Assembly (NCBI RefSeq): GCF_000971965.1
Contig: NZ_LAQP01000021.1
Location: forward strand, 1 to 64,000
Direction: 5' to 3'
DNA: 64,000 nt
Source: Paenibacillus wulumuqiensis
Lineage (GTDB): Bacteria; Bacillota; Bacilli; Paenibacillales; Paenibacillaceae
Both the position numbers and the translations under genes were made by a program. The notes beneath the pieces are model-generated. The model saw only the letters and a program-made list of their open reading frames with translations, made no database searches and was not told the DNA's origin. This document shows, piece after piece, positions 9,039 through 17,303 of this stretch (the first letter of the stretch is position 1; every line of letters starts with the position of its first letter).

Positions 9039-11009
9039 ATGGCATACATGATTCCGGAGACGATCCGCGGCAAAGCAACTGCCGGCGAACGCACCCTGTT
9101 CAACACCTTCAAAAAACACCTGCCTGACGACTATGTCGTCTACTACGAACCCCATATCTACGGCAAACGACCCGACTACGTCATCATTGGCCCAGATCTC
9201 GGCCTGCTCGTACTGGAGGTTAAAGGCTATACCGAGAACACGCTATACAAGCTTACCCCCACCGAATGGCAGCTACATACAAAAAAAGGAACCGCTACCC
9301 TGGAGACCGTCATTAACCCGATCTCACAGGCTCGCAGTTATTCATTTGATATTTACGACAAACTAAAAAAAGACCGTAATCTGCTCCAGCAGACCGGGAC
9401 TTATGCGAACCGTCTCAAGTTCCGTTATGGACACGGGGTCGTTTTTACCGATATGAAGCAGACCGATATTGTCCGTAATGAGATTCATCGCTGTATTCAT
9501 ATGCCTCTCCTCTTAACCAAGGAAGAGATCGATCCCAAAGATCAATATTTCGATAAAGACCATCTAATCAATCGCCTGAACGGCATGTTCCCGGTAGCCT
9601 TCCACCGTAATCAGATGCTTAGCGAAGAAGATATGAAAGCGATCCGCTATCATCTGTTCCCCGAGGTGCGGATCAGCGCAGATATCCGGGATCACGGCTA
9701 TTACCAGGACGATCTGCTGCTGTCGCTGCATAACATCGAGGCGATGGATCTGCATCAGGAATCACTCGCCCGGCAGATCGGAGATCGACACCGGCTCATT
9801 CGCGGCGTCGCTGGCAGTGGCAAGACACTCATTCTCGCGACGCGCGCCCGTACGCTGCTGCATGAACATCCGGACTGGCGTATTCTCGTACTCTGCTACG
9901 GCAGTCCGCTATCCTGCAATATCCGCAGCATGATTATGCATAAGCTGAACGAACCGGAGGATCTGTTCGAATGGTCAGCGATGGAGGCGAAATCATCCGG
10001 TAGTTCGCAGGATCATTCACTGCCCGAGCAGCTGGAGATTACGACGTTCCACGATTGGCTGTACAGACGGTTCCCGATCGCCTTTTCCAAAAGTGAACAG
10101 GAAAAGGAACGCCAGATCGCTGCTTTGCTGGAACAGCTGGCATCAGGCACAGTGACTGCGCCGCAGTATGACGCGATACTGATCGACGAAGGTCAGGATC
10201 TGGAGCCGCAGTGGCTGGAGTTGATCAGCAAAGCGCTCAATCCCGAGACCCAATCGCTGCTGATCGTCGAAGACAAAGCTCAGAAGATCTTCCGCCGCAA
10301 AGTCAGCCTGTCCCGCAACACCGGACTCGACTTCCGCGGACGCTCCAAAGTACTGAGTATCAACTACCGTAATACCGCGCAGATCGTGAATTACGCCTGG
10401 GATTTCTACCGCTCGCACTCCAGGCTGCGCGACAAGTTCCAGACGACAGTCACCACCAGCGAACCCGCCGAGATCATCCCACCGCAGGGCACTCGGCGAA
10501 GAGGACCAGAGCCGCAGTCCCGCCGCTGCCAGTCCATTCAGGAAGAGATACAGTGGGTGGTGGAGCAGATGCAGTCCCTGCATGAGGAAAAGAAAGTACA
10601 ATACGCCGACATGGCCATCCTGTACCGGATCAAAGGCAGCTACAGTAATACCCACATCATCGACGCGATCCGTCAGGGACTCGATCAGCACCAGATTCCC
10701 TACAACTGGTTCACCGAGAACAAGCGCACCAAGGATAGCTTTGACCGGTACGAACCAACCGTGAAGATCTCCACGATCGACAGTGCGAAAGGCATGGACT
10801 TTCGGGCAGTGTTTATCGTGAATGTGGACGGTATGCCGAGAGGGAAAGCGAAGGAAGAAGATTGGGATGAGGAAGTATCGCGGTTCTATATTGGGATGAC
10901 GCGGGCGATGGAGCATTTGTATCTGAGTTACAGCAGGTTGGAAGGATTCGCGAAGTGGGTAGGTGAGAAGGCTCAGACGGCAGTAGATCAGGGCAAGGGT
11001 AGACCGTAA
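9039..11009 (+). CDS. NERD-domain UvrD-like helicase
   Basis: A 656-residue protein from ATG 9039, which has AAGGAG 9 nt upstream and begins MAYMIPETIRGKATAGERTLF, as NERD proteins commonly do. An N-terminal NERD nuclease-related domain (about 15-150: GKRPDYVIIGPD, GLLVLEVKGY, D...E-V-K triad) is followed by a superfamily 1 helicase. Helicase motifs are GVAGSGKT (Walker A), ILIDEGQDLEPQW (Walker B), INYRNT, ISTIDSAKGMDFRAVFI and YIGMTRAMEHLYLSY. It should bind and unwind DNA and may cut it. An Mrr-like membrane nuclease follows 43 bp downstream, then a Gabija-like operon, which suggests a role in defence (inference). Its GC content is like the host's. Confidence 0.85.
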   Translation: MAYMIPETIRGKATAGERTLFNTFKKHLPDDYVVYYEPHIYGKRPDYVIIGPDLGLLVLEVKGYTENTLYKLTPTEWQLHTKKGTATLETVINPISQARSYSFDIYDKLKKDRNLLQQTGTYANRLKFRYGHGVVFTDMKQTDIVRNEIHRCIHMPLLLTKEEIDPKDQYFDKDHLINRLNGMFPVAFHRNQMLSEEDMKAIRYHLFPEVRISADIRDHGYYQDDLLLSLHNIEAMDLHQESLARQIGDRHRLIRGVAGSGKTLILATRARTLLHEHPDWRILVLCYGSPLSCNIRSMIMHKLNEPEDLFEWSAMEAKSSGSSQDHSLPEQLEITTFHDWLYRRFPIAFSKSEQEKERQIAALLEQLASGTVTAPQYDAILIDEGQDLEPQWLELISKALNPETQSLLIVEDKAQKIFRRKVSLSRNTGLDFRGRSKVLSINYRNTAQIVNYAWDFYRSHSRLRDKFQTTVTTSEPAEIIPPQGTRRRGPEPQSRRCQSIQEEIQWVVEQMQSLHEEKKVQYADMAILYRIKGSYSNTHIIDAIRQGLDQHQIPYNWFTENKRTKDSFDRYEPTVKISTIDSAKGMDFRAVFIVNVDGMPRGKAKEEDWDEEVSRFYIGMTRAMEHLYLSYSRLEGFAKWVGEKAQTAVDQGKGRP

Positions 11010-11052
11010 AAGTGATATACACAACCAGAACAGAGACAAAGGGGAAGTACGA

Positions 11053-11622
11053 ATGGCACGCAGAAAGAGCAAAAAGAAACAGCAGCAGGAAACAGTCAAT
11101 GCGATAGGCAGCCTCGTCATATTGGGCGGACTCGGAATGCTGTATTACACCAGAAGCTTCATGATCGCGGGTATGGTAGTAGTGATCGGGATTATCGCGG
11201 TAGCGCTGGTTAGTCGCTTGATCAACGAAGCGAGACTCAACCGACTGCGCCGCTCCGGCATTGCCGAGATCGACAAGATGGACGGCATCCAATTTGAAAA
11301 ATATCTGGAGCAGTTGTTCCGGCTGCAAGGGTACAATGCGAGTGCCACACAGGCGCAGGGGGACTACGGTGCAGATCTGGTCATCAGCCGAAATGGCGAG
11401 AAGATTGTAGTGCAGGCGAAGCGGTATAGCAAGAATGTGGGATTGAAGGCGGTACAGGAAGCTTATGGAGCGGTAGCGCATTACAAGGCTTCGGCGGCTT
11501 GGGTGGTGACGAATAGCGGGTATACACAACAGGCGGTTAATCTGGCGCGGTCGAATAATGTGCGGCTGGTTGGGCGGGATGAGTTGGTGGAGATGATTTT
11601 GAGAGTGAAAGATAAAAAGTAA
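11053..11622 (+). CDS. Membrane-anchored Mrr-type restriction endonuclease domain protein
   Basis: A 189-residue protein, RBS GGGGAAG. A basic N-terminus (RRKSKKKQQQ) leads into two transmembrane helices (about residues 16-32 and 38-56), then a cytoplasmic domain. That domain carries the Mrr_cat signature: IDKMDGIQFEKYLEQLF, GDYGADLVI and KIVVQAKRYS (the D...Q-A-K catalytic pattern), then AYGAVAHYKA and WVVTNSGYTQQAV. This is the restriction_endonuclease_like family that cuts foreign or modified DNA; the membrane anchor is common in short Firmicute members. It is probably co-transcribed with the NERD helicase. Confidence 0.85.
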   Translation: MARRKSKKKQQQETVNAIGSLVILGGLGMLYYTRSFMIAGMVVVIGIIAVALVSRLINEARLNRLRRSGIAEIDKMDGIQFEKYLEQLFRLQGYNASATQAQGDYGADLVISRNGEKIVVQAKRYSKNVGLKAVQEAYGAVAHYKASAAWVVTNSGYTQQAVNLARSNNVRLVGRDELVEMILRVKDKK

Positions 11623-11685
11623 TCAAAATTAATAAATTGATTATTATAATTCTATTTTATTCTGCAATAAATAGGAGTGATTAAA

Positions 11686-13332
11686 ATGCATATTGAGAAA
11701 GTTATCATAGAAAACTTCAAAATTTACGAAGGGAGATTCGAAATTAATTTTAATAATGGATTAAATATTTTAGTGGGAGATAATGAAGCAGGAAAATCTA
11801 CTATTTTAGAAGCAATACATCTTGCTTTAACAGGACTACTAAATGGCAGAAATCTAAGAAGTGAACTTACTGAGTATCTTTTTAATAATAGAGTAGTAAA
11901 AAAATATATAGATAGTTTAAAGGATGAAACGAAGCAGTCATTACCATATATATTAATAGAAATTTATATTGCTGGAGACGATTGCCCAAAATTTGAAGGA
12001 GATAGTAATCTTACTAAAACAGGTGCCTGTGGAATTTCTTTTAGAATTGCTTTTGATGATAAATATCAAATAGAGTACGAAGAATTAGTGAAAAACAGTG
12101 ATGTTAAAACTTTACCAATTGAGTATTATGATATATTCTTGGAAACATTTGCCAGAGAAAATATAACTCATAGAAGACTACCATTAAAGTCTGCTTTAAT
12201 TGACTCATCTAGTAATCGTTATCAAAATGGTTCGGATATTTACATTTCTCGCATTGTACGTGATCATTTAGAACCTACAGATATTGTGAATATATCTCAA
12301 GCACATAGAAAAATGAGAGAAAGTTTTATGAATTCATCTTCTATAAAATTAATTAATCAAAAAATTCAAAACAATGAAGTTTTATCTGGAAAAAAAGTAG
12401 AACTTTCTGTAGAGCTTCTTTCTAAAAATGCATGGGAAAATAGTTTGATGACTTATTTAAACAAGATCCCATTTCACTTTTTAGGAAAGGGAGAACAGTG
12501 TATCGTTAAAACTGAATTAGCTTTAAGTCACAAGAAATCTCAAGAGGCTAATATTATTTTAGTAGAAGAACCAGAAAATCATTTGTCTCATACTAAATTA
12601 AATCAATTTATTAATCGTATTCAAAATCGTCAAAAAGATAAACAAATTATTATATCCACGCATAGCAGTTTTGTTGCAAACAAATTAGGGTTAGATAAAT
12701 TGATCTTATTAAATGATAAAAAAACATTAAGGCTAGAAGAATTAAAAGATAGTACTACTAATTTTTTCGAAAAAATATCTGGATATGATACATTACGACT
12801 AATTCTTTGCAGAATGGCAATTTTAGTTGAAGGGGATTCAGATGAACTAATTGTACAGAAAGCTTATATGTCGTCAAATAATGGGAAATTGCCTATAGAA
12901 GATCAAATTGATGTGATTTCAGTAGGCACCTCATTTTTAAGATTCCTTGAAATAGCATCGGCTTTGAAAAAAGAAGTAGTAGTTGTTACAGACAATGATG
13001 GAGATGTTAAATCTTTAGAAGAGAAATATAGCGAATATATTAATGAAAATAAAAAAGAAAATATTAAAATCTGTTATGATGCTGAAATTGACTCTGGATC
13101 ACTATTAATAGGTGGTAAAAATTTTAATTATAATACATTGGAGCCTAAATTGTTAAAAGTGAATAATTTAAAAATCCTTAATCGGATTTATAATACCAAG
13201 TGTAAAAATGAAGATGATATGCACAAGCATATGAGAACAAATAAAACGGACTGTGCTTTGAAAGTATTTGATAGTGAAGAAGCTATAAAATTTCCAAATT
13301 ATATCTTAGAAGCGATTAGTACAATCCAATGA
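11686..13332 (+). CDS. gajA: Gabija GajA-like OLD-family ATPase/TOPRIM nuclease
   Basis: A 548-residue protein. ATG 11686 has AGGAG 8 nt upstream; a GTG at 11677 overlaps that site and is less likely. The N-terminal half is an ABC/SMC-like ATPase: Walker A GDNEAGKST (about 31-39), a degenerate signature near KGEQCIVKTELAL, Walker B ILVEEPENH (about 291-299) and the H-switch ISTHSS (about 323). The C-terminal half is a TOPRIM nuclease: LVEGDSD (about 380-386), TDNDGD (about 435-440) and a late NTLEP motif (about 483), as in class 2 OLD nucleases. A UvrD-like helicase gene overlaps it by 4 bp, the arrangement of Gabija defence. GC content is far below the neighbours', a sign of transfer. Confidence 0.8.
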   Translation: MHIEKVIIENFKIYEGRFEINFNNGLNILVGDNEAGKSTILEAIHLALTGLLNGRNLRSELTEYLFNNRVVKKYIDSLKDETKQSLPYILIEIYIAGDDCPKFEGDSNLTKTGACGISFRIAFDDKYQIEYEELVKNSDVKTLPIEYYDIFLETFARENITHRRLPLKSALIDSSSNRYQNGSDIYISRIVRDHLEPTDIVNISQAHRKMRESFMNSSSIKLINQKIQNNEVLSGKKVELSVELLSKNAWENSLMTYLNKIPFHFLGKGEQCIVKTELALSHKKSQEANIILVEEPENHLSHTKLNQFINRIQNRQKDKQIIISTHSSFVANKLGLDKLILLNDKKTLRLEELKDSTTNFFEKISGYDTLRLILCRMAILVEGDSDELIVQKAYMSSNNGKLPIEDQIDVISVGTSFLRFLEIASALKKEVVVVTDNDGDVKSLEEKYSEYINENKKENIKICYDAEIDSGSLLIGGKNFNYNTLEPKLLKVNNLKILNRIYNTKCKNEDDMHKHMRTNKTDCALKVFDSEEAIKFPNYILEAISTIQ

Positions 13333-14453
13333 GTAAAAACAAATTAATAATTGCTGCTGCAGGTGCCGGAAAAACAACTTATCTAGTTAAACAAGCTTTA
13401 ATAAAGTCTGAATCTGAAATTCTTATTACTACCTTTACTTTAGCAAATGAAGCAGAAATAAAAAAGAAAATGGTCGAACTATATGGATGTATACCTAAAA
13501 ATGTAACAATACAAACCTGGTTTTCATTCTTACTACAACATGGAGTTAAGCCTTATCAAGGTAGTTTATATGAAAATAAAATAAAAGGAATGATGTTAGT
13601 TAGCGAAAGATCGGGGGTTAAGTATACTACGAGTCAAAAGAAAAAAAAATATTATGGAGAAAATGAATTCAAAAACTACTACTTTAACAAAAATGGTGAG
13701 ATTTACTCTGATAAAATAGCTAAGTTTATGGTGAAGTCCAATGATAAAAGTCATGGAGCAGTTATAAAGAGAATAAATAAAATTTACACTGATATATTTA
13801 TAGATGAAGTGCAAGATTTAGTTGGGTATGATTTAGAAATAATCAAATTATTATTACAGAGTCAATCAGCAATATTACTTGTTGGAGATCCTCGGCAAGT
13901 CACCTATTCAACACATAGAGGTATTAAATATTCAAAGTACTCAAATGGTAAAATCATGGAATTCATTCAAAATGAATGTAAAAAAATAGAATGTGAGATT
14001 GACCAGAACTCACTAAAATATTCAAGAAGAAACAACCAACAAATTTGTGACTATTCATCTAAATTATATCCTCAATTTGAAATATGTCTTTCAAAACAAC
14101 ATGAAGTAACTAGGCACGATGGGATTTTTTTGGTTAGAAAAAGAGATATTAATATGTATTTACAGGAATTTCAAGCTGTGCAGCTAAGATACAATTCTCG
14201 AACTCAAGTAAACAATGATTTTAAAGTTTTAAATTTTGGAGAATCTAAAGGGCTTACTTTTGATAGAGTGTTAATTTATCCAACTAACCCCATAACTAAA
14301 TGGATCAAAGATAGCCGTTGCGTGTTACAGCCGGAAAGTCTGGCAAAATTCTATGTGGCATTAACAAGAGCCAAATATAGTGTCGCAATTGTATATGAAT
14401 TTGATGATGAAACACATTTTGAAGGGATGCAGAATTTTAAATTAAAAATTTGA
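13329..14453 (+). CDS. gajB: Gabija GajB-like compact UvrD/SF1 helicase
   Basis: A 374-residue protein that starts in an ATGA overlap with the upstream nuclease gene, so the two are translationally coupled. SF1 motifs: AAAGAGKTT (Walker A, about 9-17), FIDEVQD (about 157-163), LLVGDPRQVTY, SRRNNQQICDY, NFGESKGLTFDRVLIYP and FYVALTRAKYSV (about 340-352). It is short for GajB (about 490 residues in the studied system) and for UvrD (over 700), so the 1B/2B insertions must be reduced. In Gabija the helicase works with GajA to attack phage DNA. Very AT-rich, like its partner. Confidence 0.75.
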   Translation: MSKNKLIIAAAGAGKTTYLVKQALIKSESEILITTFTLANEAEIKKKMVELYGCIPKNVTIQTWFSFLLQHGVKPYQGSLYENKIKGMMLVSERSGVKYTTSQKKKKYYGENEFKNYYFNKNGEIYSDKIAKFMVKSNDKSHGAVIKRINKIYTDIFIDEVQDLVGYDLEIIKLLLQSQSAILLVGDPRQVTYSTHRGIKYSKYSNGKIMEFIQNECKKIECEIDQNSLKYSRRNNQQICDYSSKLYPQFEICLSKQHEVTRHDGIFLVRKRDINMYLQEFQAVQLRYNSRTQVNNDFKVLNFGESKGLTFDRVLIYPTNPITKWIKDSRCVLQPESLAKFYVALTRAKYSVAIVYEFDDETHFEGMQNFKLKI

Positions 14454-14470
14454 TGAAAGGAGAGGAGACA

Positions 14471-15184
14471 GTGAACCTTCAAGAGCGATTAAATGAAATG
14501 AAAATAATGAAACAAAAAATAATTATCAACAATCGAAGTCTATGGTATTTCTTTTTCGGAGTAATTATTTTCACAACCTTTTTATTAGAATCGAAAGATT
14601 TTACACTAGAAAATAACACTATTAAATCATTTGCCGTAGTGGTTTCAGCTATAGAAATAATCATACTGATCAATATATTTTTATCTCATCCTACACAATA
14701 TGATAATGAAATAATTAGGCTAGAAACGGAGATAGAACTTGAGAAAATAGGGGTGGAGAGCGATGCTAAAAGATCTGAAAAGTTGTTTAGAGCGCATCAA
14801 GATGAGCTCAAAAGATATTATGATCAAGCTTTAAGGCATAGTTCTTTAATAATGCTAGTAGGTATCTGTACTTTAATCATTGGCTTTTTAATCATATTGT
14901 CAACACTTTATTTAGTGTATCTAGATATGACTGAAGGCAACAGCCAAACAGTAATTGCAACATTAGGAGGGATTAGTGGGATTTTAGTTGAGTTTATAGC
15001 AGTTATTTTTCTTAAAATGTATTCTGAAATTATTAAATCTACTAATGATTTTCATAGTAGATTAGTTGAAATTAATAAATTGTATTATAGCAATTTTATT
15101 TCTTCAAAAATTTTTACCAATAAGACAAAAGAGGAAGCTTGGGCTCAAATTGCAGTTAATCTATCAAATAACAAAACAAATTAA
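14471..15184 (+). CDS. Four-TM membrane protein resembling TRADD-N-associated membrane domain; third gene of Gabija-like operon
   Basis: A 237-residue protein. GTG 14471 is favoured because GGAGAGGAG lies just before it; an ATG at 14453 overlaps the helicase stop (TGATG) and would add six residues. Four hydrophobic segments lie at about 24-39, 52-71, 124-150 and 160-182. A charged helical stretch (about 75-122) separates the pairs and includes SEKLFRAHQDELKRYYDQAL. After TM4 comes SEIIKSTNDFHSRLV. This order (RYY, TM, G-x-SGIL-x-EF, TM, FH-x-RLV) resembles the 2-TM domain found next to TRADD-N-like and other conflict modules (from memory). The position suggests a membrane partner or effector of the nuclease-helicase pair, but this is not shown. 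Confidence 0.65.
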   Translation: MNLQERLNEMKIMKQKIIINNRSLWYFFFGVIIFTTFLLESKDFTLENNTIKSFAVVVSAIEIIILINIFLSHPTQYDNEIIRLETEIELEKIGVESDAKRSEKLFRAHQDELKRYYDQALRHSSLIMLVGICTLIIGFLIILSTLYLVYLDMTEGNSQTVIATLGGISGILVEFIAVIFLKMYSEIIKSTNDFHSRLVEINKLYYSNFISSKIFTNKTKEEAWAQIAVNLSNNKTN

Positions 15185-15227
15185 TTATGTAGATTTGAGT
15201 ATTAATAAATAACAGTACTTTTCAATA

Positions 15228-15270
15228 TAAAATCACCAATCATCACTTTAATAATGATTGGTGATTTTAA
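15228..15270 (+). terminator. Terminator of the three-gene operon
   Basis: AAAATCACCAATCAT pairs with ATGATTGGTGATTTT around a short loop, 45 bp after the membrane gene's stop. It defines the 3' end of the AT-rich operon, and the insertion sequence starts 19 bp later. Confidence 0.85.
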
Positions 15271-15288
15271 TATTATTCTACTTACTAG

Positions 15289-16144
15289 GAAGTGTCTGAA
15301 AACTAGAATAATTTGTGGTAGGCTTAAAGAAAAGGATTGGAGCGATCCTCATGATTCAAAGACGATATGAGTTGAGCGATGAACAATGGGAGCAAATTAA
15401 GGATCTATTTCCTTCTTATCGTACAGGACGTCCCCCTCAACTTTCCTCGCGTACTGCTCTCAATGCGATCCTTTGGATCGCCCGCAGCGGCGCTGCTTGG
15501 CGCGATTTACCTGCGGAGAGGTATGGCTCATGGAAAACGGTATACAGCCGCTTTTGTATCTGGCGAGATACCGAACTTTTAGCCTCTATTTTTCAAAAGC
15601 TTCATATTGAACCCAACTTTGAACATATAAGTATCGATTCGACTTCAGTGAAAGCCCACCAGCACAGTGCAGGGGCTAAAAAAAAGCGAACGGACACGAA
15701 GTCAACCAACATATTGGAGTAAGCCGTGGAGGAAAAACGACTAAAATTCATACCCTTGTTGACGGCTTGGGAAACCCCCTTGCTTTTTTGCTGACGGGAG
15801 GACAAGTCTATGATTCCGTACCCGCCATGGAGCTATTTCAAGCTATCGAGATTGCCGGAAGCCGAATTCTAGGCGACAAAGCCTATGGCTCTGAAGATTT
15901 TCGAAAATGGTTGATCACGAAGCAGGCTTCTTTTGTGATCCCACCGAAAGCCAACTGCCTCCGTCCTTGGAAAGTCGATTGGCATCTGTACAAGGAGCAC
16001 CACTTGGTGGAATGTTTTTTCAACAAACTAAAGTATTTTCGCCGTGTGGCCACGCGCTATAACAAGTTAGCAAAGTCGTTTCTAACTTTTATTTATGCGG
16101 CTTCTATTTTCAAACTCACTCAATAATTAGTTTTCAGACACATC
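15289..16144 (+). mobile_element. IS5-family (IS427-like) insertion sequence, 856 bp
   Basis: Imperfect terminal inverted repeats: left GAAGTGTCTGAAAACTA (15289-15305) and right TAGTTTTCAGACACATC (16128-16144), differing at one of 17 positions. The element is flanked by a 4-bp direct repeat CTAG (15285-15288 and 16145-16148). This fits the YTAR target of IS5-family elements. It encodes a transposase in two overlapping frames. Length, ends and frame structure fit the IS427 group. It looks complete and recent. Confidence 0.9.
15351..16126 (+). CDS. IS5-family DDE transposase, made by -1 frameshifting
   Basis: Frame 1 runs from ATG 15351 to the stop at 15720-15722. Frame 2 (the -1 frame) runs to 16126. 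The join is a run of eight A (15678-15685) followed by G, a classic slippery site. The joined protein reads ...AGAKKK then KANGHEVNQHIGVSRGGKTT in the -1 frame. Catalytic residues are seen: ISIDSTSVKAH (first D), ILGDKAYGS (second D) and HHLVECFFNKLKYFRR (E), so the enzyme should be active if the shift occurs. An N-terminal RRYELSDEQWEQIKDLFP is typical of the family (DUF4096). Confidence 0.9.
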
Positions 16145-16246
16145 CTAGAATTTTTTTGATATAAATTCAGAAACAAATTGTTGCATAGAGTAACAATCAT
16201 GCAACGATTTGTTGCCTCATATTCCCAACTCACCAACTTTATCCTA

Positions 16247-16280
16247 TACTCCTCTCATAGCACTTATGAGAGGAGTATTT
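16247..16280 (+). promoter_or_regulatory. Hairpin that holds the ribosome-binding site of the 16286 gene
   Basis: ATACTCCTCTCAT (16247-16259) pairs perfectly with ATGAGAGGAGTAT (16266-16278), and the right arm contains the GAGAGGAG ribosome-binding site of the ATG at 16286. A 13-bp stem with a 6-nt loop would hide this site. It could act as a translational switch or be the end of an upstream transcript. A diverged copy occurs at about 18830-18863. Confidence 0.6.
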
Positions 16281-16285
16281 TACAT

Positions 16286-16519
16286 ATGTGGATCATCAGC
16301 CAAAACGGCAAAGTCTGTGTCCAAGCCATTGCCCTTACCGCCGACACATCAGACATGGGAACTGTCCTGTCTGCCTACGCTGGAGATGGCACGGTTGAAT
16401 CGGCCTTTACCGTAGGCGTCTTCCGGGAAGAGCAGCAGGCGATGGAGGAGCTGCTGCGGTTTCGCCAGTATCTGGGACTAATCATCATGGAGCCTTTTCA
16501 TATTCAACCGGATCGATGA
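16286..16519 (+). CDS. Small protein, MWIISQ family
   Basis: A 77-residue protein from ATG 16286, with GAGAGGAG about 10 nt upstream inside a hairpin. It begins MWIISQNGKVCVQAIAL and ends with FREEQQAMEELLRFRQYLGL. This resembles a widespread family of short Firmicute proteins that start M-x-x-x-SQ-(D/N)-(G/K) and end with an A-x-E-VL-like helix. The protein at 48582 (MFVCSQDK...) looks like a relative, and a broken copy lies at 18827-18960. Function unknown; no TM segment or signal. Confidence 0.65.
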   Translation: MWIISQNGKVCVQAIALTADTSDMGTVLSAYAGDGTVESAFTVGVFREEQQAMEELLRFRQYLGLIIMEPFHIQPDR

Positions 16520-16570
16520 GGATGCAACAGCAGGATCAAGGCAAAAGGTAATTCCCACAGCAGAATCAAA

Positions 16571-16603
16571 ACGCCGGAGAACCGATATGGTCTCCGGCAT
16601 TTT
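16571..16603. terminator. Bidirectional terminator
   Basis: GCCGGAGA (16573-16580) pairs with TCTCCGGC (16591-16598). It is flanked by AAAA and ATTTTA and lies between convergent reading frames ending at 16519 and 16614. Confidence 0.75.
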
Positions 16604-16613
16604 ACTGTAATGA

Positions 16614-17021
16614 CTACTCGCTGTTAAGGCTGGGTAAAAGCAGCTTAAGCTTTTCAATAGCATCGAAATCCGCTGGATTCCGGATAACCTGTTCCAGGCT
16701 GGATACGAACTGCTGACGCTCGGGATCGTTCAGCCGTCTGCCCTCGGCGGTATAATTGGCGAAGAAGCTTTCCAGCAGCCCGGTTAAGGAATCGATCTCC
16801 GGCAGAACAATATAATAAGAGGTCAGTCTGGTAAGGACATTGGCTTTGGAAGCATGGTTTTGCAGCGCATAGAGATTACTTGCCATGGAATTGGCAGAGA
16901 ATCGTTCCAGCTGGTGCTGCACATAGCCCAGTTGAAATACGAATGTGCGATCAATCTTTTCCTTGAATATCGCTACTGTGTTGGTGGTAATGATAACCTG
17001 CGCTTGCTGTAAGTATGAGCA
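16614..17021 (-). pseudogene. 5'-truncated gene remnant, unknown family
   Basis: A minus-strand frame ends at 16614. From GTG 16922 it gives 102 residues (VQHQLERFSANSMASNLYAL...IEKLKLLLPSLNSE). The frame stays open and protein-like upstream (QVIITTNTVAIFKEKIDRTF...QLGY), but no ATG, GTG or TTG start is found before the DNA turns into AT-rich filler near 17020. The simplest reading is that the 5' part of a longer gene was lost by recombination. The alternative is a short gene starting at 16922, though no ribosome-binding site is seen there. The protein is helical; family not recognised. Confidence 0.5.
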
Positions 17022-17303
17022 AAATAATATATAATGATTTGTTTTTGAATAAACGGATAAGGAGCACCACTTTGGAATGGATTTGCTTATTATGAAGCTA
17101 TTTTTTAAAAAGCCTGTTCTATTTTACTTTTTGGAATAATTTATAATATGTAACACCGTCAATTACCTATCTACACAATAGAATTTGTCCTATCTCAAGC
17201 TAACTGAATAATAAAAGATCATTAAAAATTGCTCAGTTGCTCGCTTTACAGACATTATTTTCAAATGTTACGGTGTAACAGCATTAAATAATAGAAGGAG
17301 GAA
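17022..17303. other. AT-rich intergenic region (282 bp)
   Basis: Holds the promoter and RBS of the gene at 17304 and an imperfect inverted repeat, TGTAACACCGT (17149-17159) and ACGGTGTAACA (17270-17280), 110 bp apart. No gene was recognised. Confidence 0.5.

Noticed and set aside
10143-11120. Long minus-strand open frame opposite the NERD helicase
   Set aside because: Caused by the codon bias of the plus-strand gene; composition is unlike a real protein.
16064-16163. Possible second insertion-sequence end or tandem element
   Set aside because: Only one pair of inverted ends and one target duplication are present, so it is a single element.
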